The notes: generated from the letters alone by a model not told the origin. Positions 11,559 to 23,779 are shown, numbered from the stretch's first letter. The stretch: DNA of 64,000 bases from Massospora cicadina (GCA_022478985.1 JAKSZP010002678.1:202301-266300); one strand, 5' to 3'. A program made the numbers and translations.

Positions 11559-12887
11559 TGTAATTCCGTGGGAGCGTCCCCTCTGCCTAGATCAGGCAGT
11601 ATTCCCAAACCCACTAAGAAGGGTCCTAAGAGGGCAGCTGTTCACCTTGTCACGCAGGGTAATTTTGCCCATGTGGTAGACAAGCGTTGGGTGATAGCCA
11701 TCCATATGAAGATTCCCCTACCAGTTCCCACAATTTCTTCCACTAAATTAGTATGGAGAATTGAAGAAATTTGTGCTGAAATTTCCAGAAAACCTACATC
11801 CATGGTGTCAAGGCTTAACGGGCATGAACATCTAATGATGATGTATTAGGGGTCAAATCTTCAGTCATACTCAACAATGGCATTGAGCCACTGAGAAATG
11901 ATGTGGTTGATTTGAAATCTACCTTCATAACTTTAGAAACAACGCCCAGCGGTCTTGTACCTAGTAAGTAAAGAACGTTCAATGTTAAATCCGCAAGAAG
12001 CTCAACAATGTCATTGGGTCATCATTGGAAGTTGTCATCAACTAGAAATTCTCCCTTATTATATCAGAATCTTCACTTGAAAAATCCCACTTGGTTAAAC
12101 AGAAGCTTAAGCGACCAGTGTGGGTGGGTTGAGTATCTCAAAACTGTTCCCAACCTCTTGGGACCGCCACTATGTGGGGTATCCTGGGAGGTTCCCGTTG
12201 TCCATAGAGCAAGACGCTGTCACATTAATTGTCAAAAAATGAAAAAGTCATAATTTTGACGTCCAAGGCCAAATTGGCAGTGACTCAGCCCACTACCAAC
12301 TCTTTTAAAGTTGATTCCCATTAGGTTCAATCTTATTTTCCCCTTCCTCTAAAGTTTTCTAGGTTAGATCAAAATTTGAGGGCCCCAATCCCATGCTTTG
12401 ATAAGTTTTCCCAAATCAACCACTATTTAATCAGTTAAATCGCATTAAGAAATTTTCAGTTGATTTTTTTTCCTTAACTTTTTAATAAAAATTCCTCTTA
12501 CCTGATTCCAGTTTTAATTATTTTCAAAGCCAAACCACCATTCCTAAATCAACTATTTCAACAACCCAAGGGCCCCAGGGCCATGTTTACCTGGTTTGTT
12601 GCTAGGTTTTTATACATGACTATGGCTCATGGGCGCTCAGTGGCAAAATTCCTTTCTGGATTTATAATAGTCATGCAAGCAGCAGTGCCACTGGCATTTG
12701 GGCTTGTATTTTAGGTGCTTCAGCACTTAAACTGGCAGACTGTTTTAAACTTAACTTGCTATTTTCATGACAAAAAGTCCCATCTAAAAAATAAATAAAC
12801 GTAGTTTTTTTTTAAACCAGTCTACCAACAAGAAGGTTAGTCATGAAATAATAATTATAAAGAATTTGGAATTATCTACATCAGACA
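11559..12887 (+). repeat. Group 1 LTR, + orientation (3' or solo LTR)
   Basis: It starts TGTAATTCCGTGGGAG, like the element A LTR start TGTAAGTCTGGGGGAG. It then follows the same order: a KKGPKRAA-type segment, the HVVDKRWV motif (about 11667-11690), the TTGAGGGCCCCAATCCCA block (about 12377; element A has TTGAGGGCCCTGATCCCA), and an AAVPLAFGLVF / LQHLNWQTVLNL segment near the end that matches the Gag-like frame of the A LTRs. The end at CAGACA (12887) lies directly next to the insertion site of element A. No target duplication was found, so whether it is a solo LTR or the 3' end of a lost element is open. Confidence 0.75.
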
Positions 12888-12891
12888 ATTC

Positions 12892-14165
12892 TGTCAAGAA
12901 GATGGCAGATAAAGTTTAGACTGGTCTGCCAGTCAAGATGCAAAAACACAGAAAAGGCGAGCCAGAATCCAAAGGCATTACTACTTGAACATTGTATTAA
13001 TTGCTGGTAGATTGTTGACAAAGTTTGCTGACAGGCTGCAAATATAACAAACAACCTGGCAAATAACCAAGCTGGTGCATGCTCAAGGCTAATAGACCTG
13101 GCGTAGGTAGTTGCAAGATCAAGGAAAAATTCGCACAGGCCTTGACATGATAAGCCCAATTGACCACAAAGAGAGCTAAAGTTAACAATATGACAGGGGC
13201 GTCCCAGTAGATACAAGGCCCATGGGGCCACAGTGTTGATGTCACGGAGGTTTTTCAAGAAAATTTTAACTTAAATAGATAATTTGGATGAAGAAAGATT
13301 TTTAAAAAATTTAAATTAAAAGAATTGACTGTTAATTTTCTCTGTGTGTAGTGACTGCTTAAATAAACGATTAATTTGTAAAATAGCTTAGTAATGCGTG
13401 GGATCAGGGCCCTCAATTTTTCCTAACCTGCCGAACTTTGAGTGAGAGGAGGAAAGAATTTAATCAAAACTGACTTTGAAAGTATTAGCAGTGGGCTGAG
13501 TCACTGTCAGTTCATCCATGGATGCCCAGATTGCCAGTTTTCTTCAGTTTTGATGACTGGAATGACGGCGTCTCACCTGATGGGAAGCGGAAACCTCCCA
13601 AGGCCACCCCACGTAGGGGTAGTCTTATGAGGTCAGGAACTAGTTTGGGATGGCCAACCTGCCTGCACCCATCACTTCGGTGTCCATTTTGGTCAAGCAA
13701 GGAATGTTGGACATGAATTTTAATGCTTCAAATGGGGTTTAAAACTTGTGGCAGCATTTACCAATGGCCTGATGCCATCAGCGAGCTTTGCTGAAAGTTT
13801 AACACTAAAAGCTTAATTTGCCAAATGCTACGCCTGTTGAGCTTTGTTGCCAACTTTATGGGACTATCTGGCCTTGATGCCAATGGCTCGTGGCCATTGA
13901 CTTCACTTTAATCTTTTGTCCCATGAGAATGCTGACTCTACAATTGCTCATCACAATTCCCTTTGTACTAGTATCAAATTATTTGAAGTTTATACTAGAA
14001 CGGGTGTTGGAGCCCTTAAAAGGTATGCGGTGACCCACCGCTCATCAACCACATATGTGAGGATGACCTGGAAGACAAGGGGGCCGCCGGCCTTCTTGGC
14101 CCCTTCTTGGATGGAAAAGGGAACACCGCCCAATCCAAATGGAGGGGCACTCCCCCAGACTTACA
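12892..14165 (-). repeat. 3' LTR of element A
   Basis: Direct copy of 18106-19386 over the whole length, with many substitutions. On the - strand it starts TGTAAGTCTGGG and ends TTGACA. A purine tract, CAAAGGGAAGGGTAA, lies immediately before its start (about 14166-14180). It keeps a 125-codon open frame (12881-13258, -) matching the Gag-like frame of the other LTR. Confidence 0.88.
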
Positions 14166-14421
14166 TTACCCTTCCCTTTGCTAAAGGGGAGCGCCACCAC
14201 TGGGAATTGAGTGAGAGACACATTCTTATGAGCCTTGGGCAACTTATTTGCTTATATATGATAGCGATTTTTGGGGGAAGGCGAGAAGAATCCAGGTGGG
14301 TGGCATGGAAAGCTTTAACAAGTTCTAAGCAGTTAGCGCAGTCCTGTGCGCCAACCTAGCTATCCTTGTAGGCCAGAAAGCCTTTCCATGCGATTAGATA
14401 CTGAATTGACTGACATGATTG

Positions 14422-15720
14422 TCAGGAGGCCAGAGTGCCCTCAACCTCAGCTTCCTCTATTCCCCCAATTACAACGGGCTCTGGGTCCGCTTGAATTACT
14501 TCCTTGAACAGGTAAAGCTGAAAGACATGGAAGACCAGATGTTTCTTCCAGTGAAGGGGCATTTTCAAACGGAAAGCACCATTTTTCAAATCTTCTTCTA
14601 CCAGATGGGGGCCTGAGTGCTTACTTGCAAAATTATGTGATGGCAACTGCATGTGCAAGTGCAGTGTGTCAAGCATGATGTGTGATCATACCTTTATTTA
14701 GTGTACTGGAAAGCTCTTCCAATCTGCAAATTTTTTACAATCACTTATAGACTTAGTCAAGTGTTTCCAAACCAAGGACTGTGTGGCAAAAATGTGCTGA
14801 GTGTGATTGGTGGTGGCTGGTACCTCTGGGAGAAATCTGGGACTGACTAAAAATGATAAATTATATCCCAAGGTCGCTTCATGTGGGGAGAAGCCTGTGG
14901 ATGCATGTGTTCCATTATTGTAAGCAAAATGGGCGAGGGGAAGGTCACAAGTCAATGTATCCTGAGCAGCTAAAGCGTAGCAATGCAGGTACTGATCCAA
15001 GATCTTATTGGCTCATTTAATTTGGCCATCTGACTGTGAATGGTACGCTGGAGAGCAGCAGGGCATAATTTTCAAGATTTCCAAAAGCTCATTCCAAAAT
15101 CATGCTATAAATTGGGGCCCACAGTCACTGACAATCTCCTGAGGGAGGCCAAACATCAAAAAAACAGGACGCACAAAAAGGCGGGAAGTTTCTTTGGAAG
15201 AAATAGCAGAGGAGCACGGGTTGAATAGGGAGAATTTAGTGAAGTGGTCTATGACCACCATACCTGTGGTGAACCCCTTGGAGCTGGGTAGCTCAACAAT
15301 AAAATCCACAGACACTGATGTCCATGGCCCCTCTTTCTGTTGCAAGGGTTAAGAAGACCATTACTACCAGAATGGTCTGACTTGGCCTTCAAGAAAGTCA
15401 CACAGTTGGCAATTCACGCTGGGACATCTTTTGACAATCAAGCAAATGAAGGTAAGCTTCACCAAATCAATGCATTTCTTATTCCCTGGGTGACCAACTG
15501 ATGGGGGATTGTAGTGAGCATGAATAACTTCAGCTCAGAGAAGGGGAGGAACCCACACCTGCAACCTAAACTGAATGAGCCCCTCTGCCAAAGAATATAA
15601 GTAATGTTTGGAAGCTGGGAGGGACAACCACTCCATAAGTTCCACCACCTCCGCACATGTCAACTGCATTGCTAAGACCCACATCAAAGATGTGTATGGA
15701 GCTAAATCTGCTGCCAAATC
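14422..15720 (-). pseudogene. Element A integrase, broken
   Basis: This enzyme inserted the cDNA into the host chromosome. On the - strand an N-terminal zinc-binding remnant (a His-rich VGHPG segment and a CQLC pair, about 15390-15500) precedes the catalytic core, which shows VDFIVELPSSKG (first Asp, about 15310) and VSDCGPQF (second Asp, about 15120). The conserved HFAYNNGTHASTGFSP segment follows at about 14890-14940. A GPF-like C-terminal module with VFHVFQLY lies at about 14510-14550. Stops separate these pieces. Confidence 0.85.
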
Positions 15721-15929
15721 TGTGGGATGGACAATGATCAGGATTTGAGTGGGGGGAATGACTGTGACAAGATCCGCCTCATATGAATCAAGGGGAAGAG
15801 TATGGGATTGCGACTAGAAAATTAGGAAGAATGTTCAGTCCTCCCTACAAAATCATCTGAAGTTAGAGATGCACAAGTCCCAGTAGGTTTGGGCCTGGCA
15901 GTGCGCCAACTTCTGTGCTTGCAGATATA

Positions 15930-17079
15930 TAGTAGTGCTTGGTGGTTGGTTTGCACAGTCAACTTGTGCTGAGCACCCTATAAGAGATATCGCCAGTGGG
16001 TCAAGGCCCACGCCATGGCTGCCAACTCCTTGTCATAGATGGCCCAGTTTTACTTGATGGAAGAAAACTTGTGGGAAAAGTAAGTGCCTGGGTGTTCCAA
16101 CCCATTGAGATCATGGAGCAAGACAGCCCCTACCATGGCAGAAGATGAATCGCATGCTACAATATAAGGTTTGGTGGGATCAAGTGATTAAGGATGGGAG
16201 GCGATGAAAACACCTCCTTAATCAAATCAAGTGTCTGTTGGCACTCGGTCATCCAGCAAAAGGGAACGTTTTTCCCATGAGAGAATGGAGAGGAGCAGCT
16301 AGTTGGGAGAGCGCCGGGAGAATTTTTAGAAATATAATGGTACCCAAGTAGCGCCTCAATTGCTTCTGAGTTGTTGGGGTTGACCACTCACGAATGGCAT
16401 TTAGTTTGCTGGGCGGGATGACACACCCATCTTTCAAGGCGAGATTACCCAAGAAGGTAACTCCTTGTCAATAAAATTCGCATTTTGATGGCTTGACAAA
16501 CAAGTCAGACTTATTCAGGACATCCAATATCTCCTCCAGCTCCTTTATATGTTGTTCAGTGGAGGGAGAATGTACCAAGGTGTCATCAATGTATGTGACT
16601 GCACAGGAAAATCCGAAATCCCTAGCACGCTATCAATCATTCTCTGGAACGTTGCGGGTGCATTTTTCAGCCCAAAGTTCATCACTCAAAATTAAAATAT
16701 GCCTCATTTTTTCTGGATAGCAGTAAGCCATTCCTAACCTTCCTTCATTTAAATTTTAAAAAAGATGTCGACCAGATAAAATTTTGAAAACACCCATGAC
16801 TTTACAATCGCTTGGCTGATTGTATGTTCTAATGGTAGTTGGTTTAGGATCATGGACTGTGATATTGTTAAGCTGTCAAAAATTCAATCATAGATTAAGG
16901 AACCTATCAGACTTCTTGGCAAAGACAATGTGAGAGGAAACTGGGGAGTTCTCCTTGAACAACCAACCCTTCTTGAGCATGTCATCCAACCATGCTTTGA
17001 GGGTAGCTTTCTCCTCCGCTGCATGTGGGTACCATGGACAATTTATGTTCACCATCTTCAGCGTTGTTTGAAACCTCAA
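15930..17079 (-). pseudogene. Element A reverse transcriptase and RNase H, broken
   Basis: On the - strand the fingers region shows WLDDMLKKGW and HIVFAKK (about 16920-16990), the catalytic box reads TYIDDTLV (about 16565-16590, intact YIDD), and the thumb has LKDGCVIPPSKLNAI (about 16390-16440). RNase H follows with VACDSS and DKELAAMAW, but the third acidic residue of the TDH-type motif reads TNH. The region is split by at least three frame changes. Confidence 0.85.
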
Positions 17080-17420
17080 ATCAAATTCTGTATATGGGGG
17101 AGGCGATTAGCTTTGTCAGAGCCAAAAATGCTCGGACAGCCCATAAATGAAACGGGAAAAACCAGAGGAAGACCAACAGGAGATTCAAGGGATGTAATTG
17201 ATCCACGATTTTGGGACTTAGTAAGGGTATCTACTAAAAGGATTACGCCTTACACCTGACCGTTGGAAGATGACAGTGTGTTGGCTTCCAAGTGGATTTT
17301 CACATTCTGCTAATGCAACCAACCCATACCCAAAATCACTGGGAACATGAGGTTAGATATCACTGAGAAGAAATCACAAAAACTAAACTGGTGAGCTAAG
17401 AAAGTTGCTGGGCGCCATGC

Positions 17421-17874
17421 TTAATAGGATGGCTGGGAGGCAGACGAGGCGACCAACACTGCTGGTCCCAGGTCCAAGTCAAGTTCCAGCTGCTGGGCCA
17501 ACTCCAAGCCCATGAAGTTGCCCGCTGCTTCAGTGTTGACCAAGGCCTCAAAGGACAACTGTTGTGCCCCAATACAGATTTTTACTGGTAATAGAAAGTA
17601 GGCGTAATTTTGTTTATTGGCATATGCAGTCATTTCTGCTGACACAGAAGACATTTGTAACTAAATTGGGAAGAATCAGTTCCTTTATAGGGTCAAAATT
17701 AGGGCAAACAAGGTGTTGCATACTGTCCTTTTCAGGATGAACTTCCATTGACTTGCAGACAGGTGAGCTGGAGGAACCCAATTTGGCTGAAGGGGTGGTA
17801 GGGCCTGGAACCAATACAGATACTGAGTCAACATTGGGATCAGAACCTGAGGACAATTTGACAAAATTAATCAT
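17421..17874 (-). pseudogene. Element A protease and the linker before it, catalytic site changed
   Basis: The retropepsin-like segment reads FEALVNTEAAGNFMGLELAQ, where the expected triad is DTG; here it is NTE, so both the catalytic Asp and the Gly are gone. Upstream (17654-17874) is a Ser/Pro-rich linker with KLSSGSDP and GPTTPSAKLGSSSSPV. A related linker precedes the element F protease at about 60820-60950. The protease would have matured the polyprotein. Confidence 0.75.
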
Positions 17875-18010
17875 GAAGTTCCTGCTTGGAGGTCGACTGA
17901 GGGAAAAGTGGAGGGTGATGGAACAATTTGGACATGAAGGGATTCCTCCAAAGCCATCAGGGAGTTACCTATAAGAATGATGATTGAGCAGACAAACAAC
18001 AGAAGGCAGG

Positions 18011-18474
18011 CTACTGACTGATAGTTCTTATAGAAGGTGGTTCCACTGCGTCATACATCTTAATGAGAAGGTCAGAAATGGCTATAAACAATGGACAGTC
18101 AATAATGTCAGGATGACGGCAGATAAAGTTTAGACTGGTCAGCCAGTCAAGATGCAAAAGCACAGAAAAGGTGAGCCAGAATGCCATGGGCATTGCCGCT
18201 CAAAAGATGTTTAAATTGGCTGGGAGATTGTTGAAAAGGGAGTTCTGACGGGCTGCATATATAACAAATAACCCAGCAAAGAACCAGCTGGCACAGCCCC
18301 AAGGCCAATGGGCCTTGGCGTAGGAAGTTGCAAGATCAGGGAAAAATTCGCACAGGGCATAACATGATAAGCCCAATTGACCACAAAGAGAGCCAGAGTC
18401 AATAATATGACTGGGGCACCCAGTAAATACAAGGCCCATGAGGCCATATTGTTAATGTTATGGAGGTTTGGCAA
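18011..18474 (-). pseudogene. Gag-like frame spanning LTR and internal region of element A
   Basis: Overlapping frames on the - strand read ASWALYLLG, then CGQLGLSCYALCEFFPDLAT, then FWLTFSVLLHLDWLTSLNFI, then CPLFIAISDLLIKMYDAVE. The LTR ends at 18106, inside this run, so the frame starts in the LTR and continues into the internal region up to the linker and protease. The shape (WALYLL, an EFF-DLAT helix, a later LLIKMYD helix) resembles Retrotrans_gag capsid domains, which is an inference. A hydrophobic, possibly membrane protein is the alternative. Two frame changes are present (about 18200 and 18400). Confidence 0.5.
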
Positions 18475-19386
18475 AAAAAATAAGAACTTAAATAATTAAT
18501 TTAGGGTCAGAAAGATTTTATTAAATTTTAATTATGAGAATTGACCATCAATTTTCTCAGAGTGTTAACAATGCTAAATAGACAATCACTTCGGGGAATA
18601 GCTTAGGAAAGCGTGGGATTGAGGCTCTTGAGATTTGGCCTAAACTGGCGAACTTTAAGCAAAAAGTTGGAAACCGTATTTAATTAGAACTCACTTCAAA
18701 ATAATTGGTAGTGGGCCTAGTTGCTGTTGGTTAATCCATGGATGTACGAATTGCCAATTTTTTTTTCAGTTTTGACAACTGGAGGTATGGTGTCTCACCT
18801 GAAGGGCAGAAAAACTCCCAAGGCCACCTCCACACAAGAGCTCTTGAGGGCATAGCGGGTTTGGGATGGCCAACCCGCGTGCACCCATCACATCAGCGTC
18901 CATTTGGTAAAGCAAGGAATGTTGAACATGGATTTCAATGCTTCCAGTAGGGTTTCAAGATTGTGGCAGCATTTCCCAATGGCCTGATGCCATCAGCGAG
19001 CTTTGCCAAAGATTTAACATTAAATGCTTTATTTGCCAAATGTAAGCGCCCATTAGGCTTTGTTGCCAACTTTTTTTGGGACTATCTGGACTTGATGATA
19101 AAGGCTTGTGGTCATTGATTTCATTTACAACCTCTTATCCCATTTGACTGCTGACTCTCCAACAGTTTGGCTAAAATCCCCTTAATTTATATTATCAATT
19201 CATTTGTAGTTAATACTGAAATGGGTGGTGGAGTCCTTAAAAGGTATGCGTTGACCCACCGCTCATCTACCACATGAGTGAGGTTGCCCTGGGAGATGAG
19301 GTGGGCCGCCGGCATTCTTGGCCCCTTCTTAAATGAAAAAGGGAACACCCCTGATCCAAATGGAGGGTTTGCTCCCCAGACTTACA
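18106..19386 (-). repeat. 5' LTR of element A
   Basis: On the - strand it starts TGTAAGTCTGGGGAG (19386) and ends CATCCTGACA (18106). Near its start it carries SQGNLTHVVDERWVNAYLL (about 19240-19300) and a CATACCTTTTAAGG promoter-like site. The sequence directly after the LTR (TTATTGACTGTCC on the - strand) is not the PBS used by group 2. Confidence 0.88.
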
Positions 19387-19391
19387 GATTC

Positions 19392-20074
19392 ACTGCGATA
19401 ATCAAACCAATGAGTGTAAACCACCATCCTTTGTTGTACTATAATCAAGTACGCTTGCACTCAGGCAGTTCACTTCATTTGATTTTCTGGATTTGTAATA
19501 TGGTAAACTGAATGGGGTCTGAAGCCCTATTCCCAAAGCAAACGTAACATACCGTCATCATTCAAATAAAATAGCTGAGGCACCGCTAGGCTGAGTATGT
19601 AACGCCCCATTTCAATCACGCGCACCCCCAGAACCAACCTGGGCATATTTGGACCTTACTCAGCGTTGATCCAGGGTGAGCTTCAGGTCATAAAGGTTAA
19701 TCAGCTTATTCCTCTTGGCCTCTTCACGCTCTAATTTATTTTAACAATTTGTATATACATTATATCATAGCCCATGAAAATTATTGTGTAGTGTTTCTAT
19801 ATAGTATACTATTCTAATTTGACTTTGTCAAAGGACAGAGTTCATACAATCCAGGAAGATTGAAGAACTTATAAATAGGAACTATACCAATTGAAGTAGT
19901 TTGAATTTGTCATGAGCTACACCATGGTGCTACTACAGTAGGGTGCTGTCACATTAAATTATTTTGAACTCAAGAATTAATCTACCTCAATATGTAATCC
20001 AACCTATAAGAGGACTCTTGGAATTACCAATCCATTGTACTCTATGTCAATCCTCCCATTCCTTCCAAATTACA
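19392..20074. other. Short spacer with one LTR-like start
   Basis: No gene is seen. TGTAACGCCCC at 19598 resembles an LTR 5' end, but no partner, PBS or polypurine tract supports it. Confidence 0.3.
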
Positions 20075-20076
20075 CA

Positions 20077-20622
20077 GTGCATTCAAAAAGTTCTGGGACT
20101 AACGTTTTAAAGACACAAATTTTCAAATAAATAAACTTTCTTTTATCATAAATTGACATACAACCTTTCCCTCTCTATACATATTTATATTGCTAAAACA
20201 ATTGTTAAAAGGTATGCACATGGTTCCTATTTTGTATAACCATGTTTAAACCAGCTGCCACATTCTTCTGAATTGTCTCTACTTTATCAAAAGGATGAAC
20301 CTTCAGTGCCACCTTCAGATTAGAGAACAGAAAGAAGTCAGACAGAGCCAAATCTGGTGAATAGGGTGGATAATTATAATCTGAAGGTGGCACTGAAGGT
20401 TCATCCTTTTGATAAAGTAGAGACAATTCAGAAGAATGTGACAGCTGGTTTAAACATGGTTATACAGAATAGGAACTATGTGCATACCTTTTAACAATTG
20501 TTTTAGCAATATAATTATGTATAGAGAGGGAAAGGTTGTATGTTAAGTTATGATAAAAGAAAGTTTATTTATTTGTAAAGTTGTGTCTTTAAAACGTTAG
20601 TCCCAGAACTTTTTGAATGCAC
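20077..20622. mobile_element. Foldback element derived from the 3' end of a mariner transposon
   Basis: Two 244-bp arms (20077-20320 and 20379-20622) are exact-length inverted copies with about eight mismatches and no gaps, separated by a 58-bp loop. The outer ends read GTGCATTCAAAAAGTTCTGG and its complement. The flanks are CA on the left and TA on the right, which fits a TA target duplication with one base changed. The left arm plus loop encode the C-terminal end of a mariner transposase, and the right arm is a second, inverted copy of the same 3' end. A mariner-family transposase would act on the terminal repeats. Confidence 0.9.
20205..20426 (-). pseudogene. Mariner transposase C-terminal fragment
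   Basis: The loop and left arm read PPYSPDLALSDFFLFSNLK then VETIQKNVAAGLN, matching the conserved end of Tc1/mariner transposases, where YSPDLAP-D-FLF surrounds the last catalytic Asp. The first dozen or so residues of the open frame come from the inverted right arm and are not transposase in this direction. It cannot make a working enzyme. Confidence 0.85.
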
Positions 20623-20624
20623 TA

Positions 20625-23600
20625 TGTAGCATGAGGTGAAAGAGGATGAAATTACACACCCAGTTAAGGAATAAATTCATATCTTACCTTCAAACAGATC
20701 TGGCAGATTGAACGAATAATAATGCACATATTCCAACTCTAGTCATGAGAACATCAATTTTATATACTCTTTATTCTAATGTCAGCATTACTAAGAACAG
20801 GTGCTCCAGAATTATATGAGTATATGCAGTATGGATTATAGCCAGATAATTTTAAAAATGTCAATCACCTTAGCAAGACATTACTAAATATTTCTAACCA
20901 TCTGTGCGTAATTTCCAAATGACTATTGCTAACATAATGCATTAATTATGGATTTTCTACCTGAAACCAGCCAGCTTAGATGCCATTTGATACCTACATA
21001 GCTAACTGTAGAACAGTTTCCAGGGTAAACTTAAGCAGTGGACTTCAACCATGAGCTTGTGCAACAATTTTTTAATGATTGGATAAACATATGAGACAGC
21101 TAGACTGCAATGTGATTGAGATCAGCCAACAACCCATGAATGAGAGAGGCATTACACCTCAGTGGGTCAAGGAGTAAAAAAGCTCCAATCAGAAGCCTAG
21201 AACACTATCACTGCTGCAAAAACTGAAGCACATAAAGCTAAATATGTAGAAAAAATCAGCTATTACATCCAGCAGGAGATGCGAATTGCATCATAACATA
21301 TTGGAATTACTTCAGAAGCTACTAGTTCTTTACAGAAGGAATTATAACTTCTTCAGCGTCAACAGGTCTCCATGCATCAGGCTATTGAGCAATTGGGGCA
21401 CCTGACTCACTTTACACAATTATTTAGGAGATTTACAATCAACAATAGTTTCCTTTACTGCATTAAGCAAGGGCTTTGAGATGCCAACATGATATGAAAC
21501 CAAAAAATGAAAAGCTCAGAACCTCAATACGTCAATTGAGATCGGATATTGGTTCATAAAGCAATTTAAATACCAATTAGAATAATACTAGGGGAAAATT
21601 GACATGGAAATGACGCATCAAACTGACTTGAATGAAAGGTGCTGCCAATGTGTGCTTAGAGTTCCAGCTCAGGTCAGATATGAATCATTGTAGGATAAAA
21701 CATTGGAGGTGGCATCCACATTTATCTCAACAGATTGTCCCCAACGCCCCATGCTGGCCGCACTACTAACCATACCTTTAGTCCTTTGGAACTAAATCTA
21801 AGGACTGGGGTTTCCCTAACAAACCTAGTAGTCTCAGACCCTGTCAGAAATAAGTTCAAGTCAATTAAGATATAAACCAAACATTTGAAGTGTTGGAAGT
21901 AAATTGTGGAAACTACCTCCCAATGAATCCAATGATTAGACCTTAGTGTCAAAAAAATAAAAAGTGTAGCGATTGGGTGAACCAATCATTACATTTTGAT
22001 ACAAGATTTGGAAAACTGAATCTTGAGTCAAAACACTATTTTGGGTTTTTTTGAGGCTTATACGGGCTCAGCGCTGGGCTGTGCCCCTCTTGAGCTATTA
22101 TTTATTCTCTTAGGGGCGTAAAGAATTGTGTGTGAGGGGCTCCATGGAAGGGCGACCTTTTATGGTTGGGCCTTAACAATTCTGAACTCAGTTCATAATT
22201 CTTTATTGTTTTCCACACTCATGTGGGTCTCTCTGATGGCCTCAGGGCCACTCTTGCCTTGTCTTACCTGGTATCCCGCAGTGAACCTAGTTTGTATCCT
22301 TAACAAAAAGTTGGCATTTGGCAGTGAACTGATCCACCAAATACTTTGATCTTTTTTTGTGTAATTTGCGGCATCTTATGTTATTGTGATTGAGTTATCA
22401 GCATGTTTATTTTGTTAATAAAAACAAGACTACTTTTGGGGACGAAATCCTAGCTTATCTGTGTCATATTTTCTCATTTTAAAATTTCCCTAAATATGAG
22501 GTTAAATTAGTGAGTATATGGAGTTGAAACTCTTACCTCATGGGAACCTCATATTAGGCAATCTTTTGGCGTTAATTTTGGATCTGCCAATACTAAGGCA
22601 AGATGGCGGTCAAAAACTGGGACGTTTTTGATCATTACATAAAGTGTCAAACTGAGTCTGAAACTCCCATTATTGAGTACAAAGGGTCTGGTCCCTTCAC
22701 ACACTATTTAAACTGCTTCCTTGAGGATTGAGGAGGATCTTGACAATCAAAGGAGCCAATATCTTGAACAATGGCGTGTCTCATCAATTTTTATAATCCC
22801 CTTGTTAAAGTAGATAAAGTACGTTTTTTACTCTATCCAGTATAGTTTTCATTACTGACAAAGTGCATTTTCCCTGGTGGCATTTACTATAATAGGAAAT
22901 CCGCTGATGCTAATATAATTAAAAATTCTTTGGCCTTTTTAAGGAACCAGCCAACAAGCTTTGAAAACCAAAACTAGTGCTTTCTTCCAGGTACATTTTG
23001 AGGACCAGGTGAAGATGTAACTTCCCAATATTGAATAACCAGCAGAAACAACAATCCCAAATGGAGGAAAGTATGGTGTGTAAAGATGGGTCCATTGCAA
23101 CCAACAAGTAAGCCCATACATAATATTAGAGACCTACAATTTAGAGCGCCAATAACAATTGACCTCCCAGTCCCTTATGATGCAACCTATCAGATTCGAT
23201 CGCCAGAGTAGCCAATAATATGGAAGTTTTAATTTATGAAACTCTTAAACTTGGAGGATGTCCTTATCAAAGCTGTTCCACTCAAGTTTCAGACAAACTG
23301 ATGCACCAATAAACTACTTCCTTCCTCCTAAGTGCAACAGTGGTGGTTGCCCAAACTGAATCCTACCTCTGAAAGTTTGTCCATCCCGCTCTCCACCATA
23401 AGTTGCAACTTTTTGGGATTCATCGTATGGAGATCCAAAGACAATCTAGTCTTACCCTGCATTTTCATTCCTGACTCCTTTAATTACATGAGACTGCTTT
23501 TAGTTTTGGTTGTGACAATTGATAAGCTAATATGGGCAATCAAAGTAAAATAATGAGTTTCAGAATCAAAACATGAATTAGAACTGAGTTGTTGGATACC

Positions 23601-23700
23601 TTTGAAACAGAATTGCTCATCAGAAATCAACTCCCTCAGCAACTCTACATGGATTATTTAAGCTGTGGCCAAATTACGCATGCAATTGAATGAACAACAG
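20625..23700. other. AT-rich stretch with possible LTR debris
   Basis: No firm gene is seen. TGTAGCGATTGGG at 21965, a CCTTTTATGGTTGGG promoter-like site at about 22154 and a TTTGGCAGTGAACTGATCC segment at about 22317 together look like a worn LTR followed by a PBS region, but no second copy was found. A hydrophilic frame with KKLQSEA and TITAAKTEAHKAK-like words at about 21175-21290 may be Gag debris. Confidence 0.3.
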
Positions 23701-23779
23701 CAAAACCCATGAGCCTTGGATTAAGGAGTTAATTAATTAAGAAAACTAGCTCAATGAAAGGACCAATTCCTAACCTACT

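Larger units (their letters stand above)
12892..19386 (-). mobile_element. Element A: Ty3-type LTR retrotransposon, group 1
   Basis: This 6.5-kb element on the - strand has LTRs of 1274 and 1281 bp. The flanking 5-mers AATTC (12887-12891) and GATTC (19387-19391) are an imperfect target duplication. The order on the - strand is LTR, short linker, protease, RT, RNase H, integrase, polypurine tract, LTR, which is the Ty3/gypsy order. All frames are broken. It lacks a separate gag between the 5' LTR and protease; a Gag-like frame lies within the LTR instead. Element D and the partial element F share its layout. Confidence 0.9.

Noticed and set aside
11207..11614. 135-codon open frame on the - strand as a gene
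   Set aside because: It crosses the LTR boundary at 11559 and lies opposite the conserved + strand LTR frame; no recognisable domain.
19598..20074. Solo LTR starting TGTAACGCCCC
   Set aside because: Only a plausible first 11 bases; no end, partner copy or target duplication.
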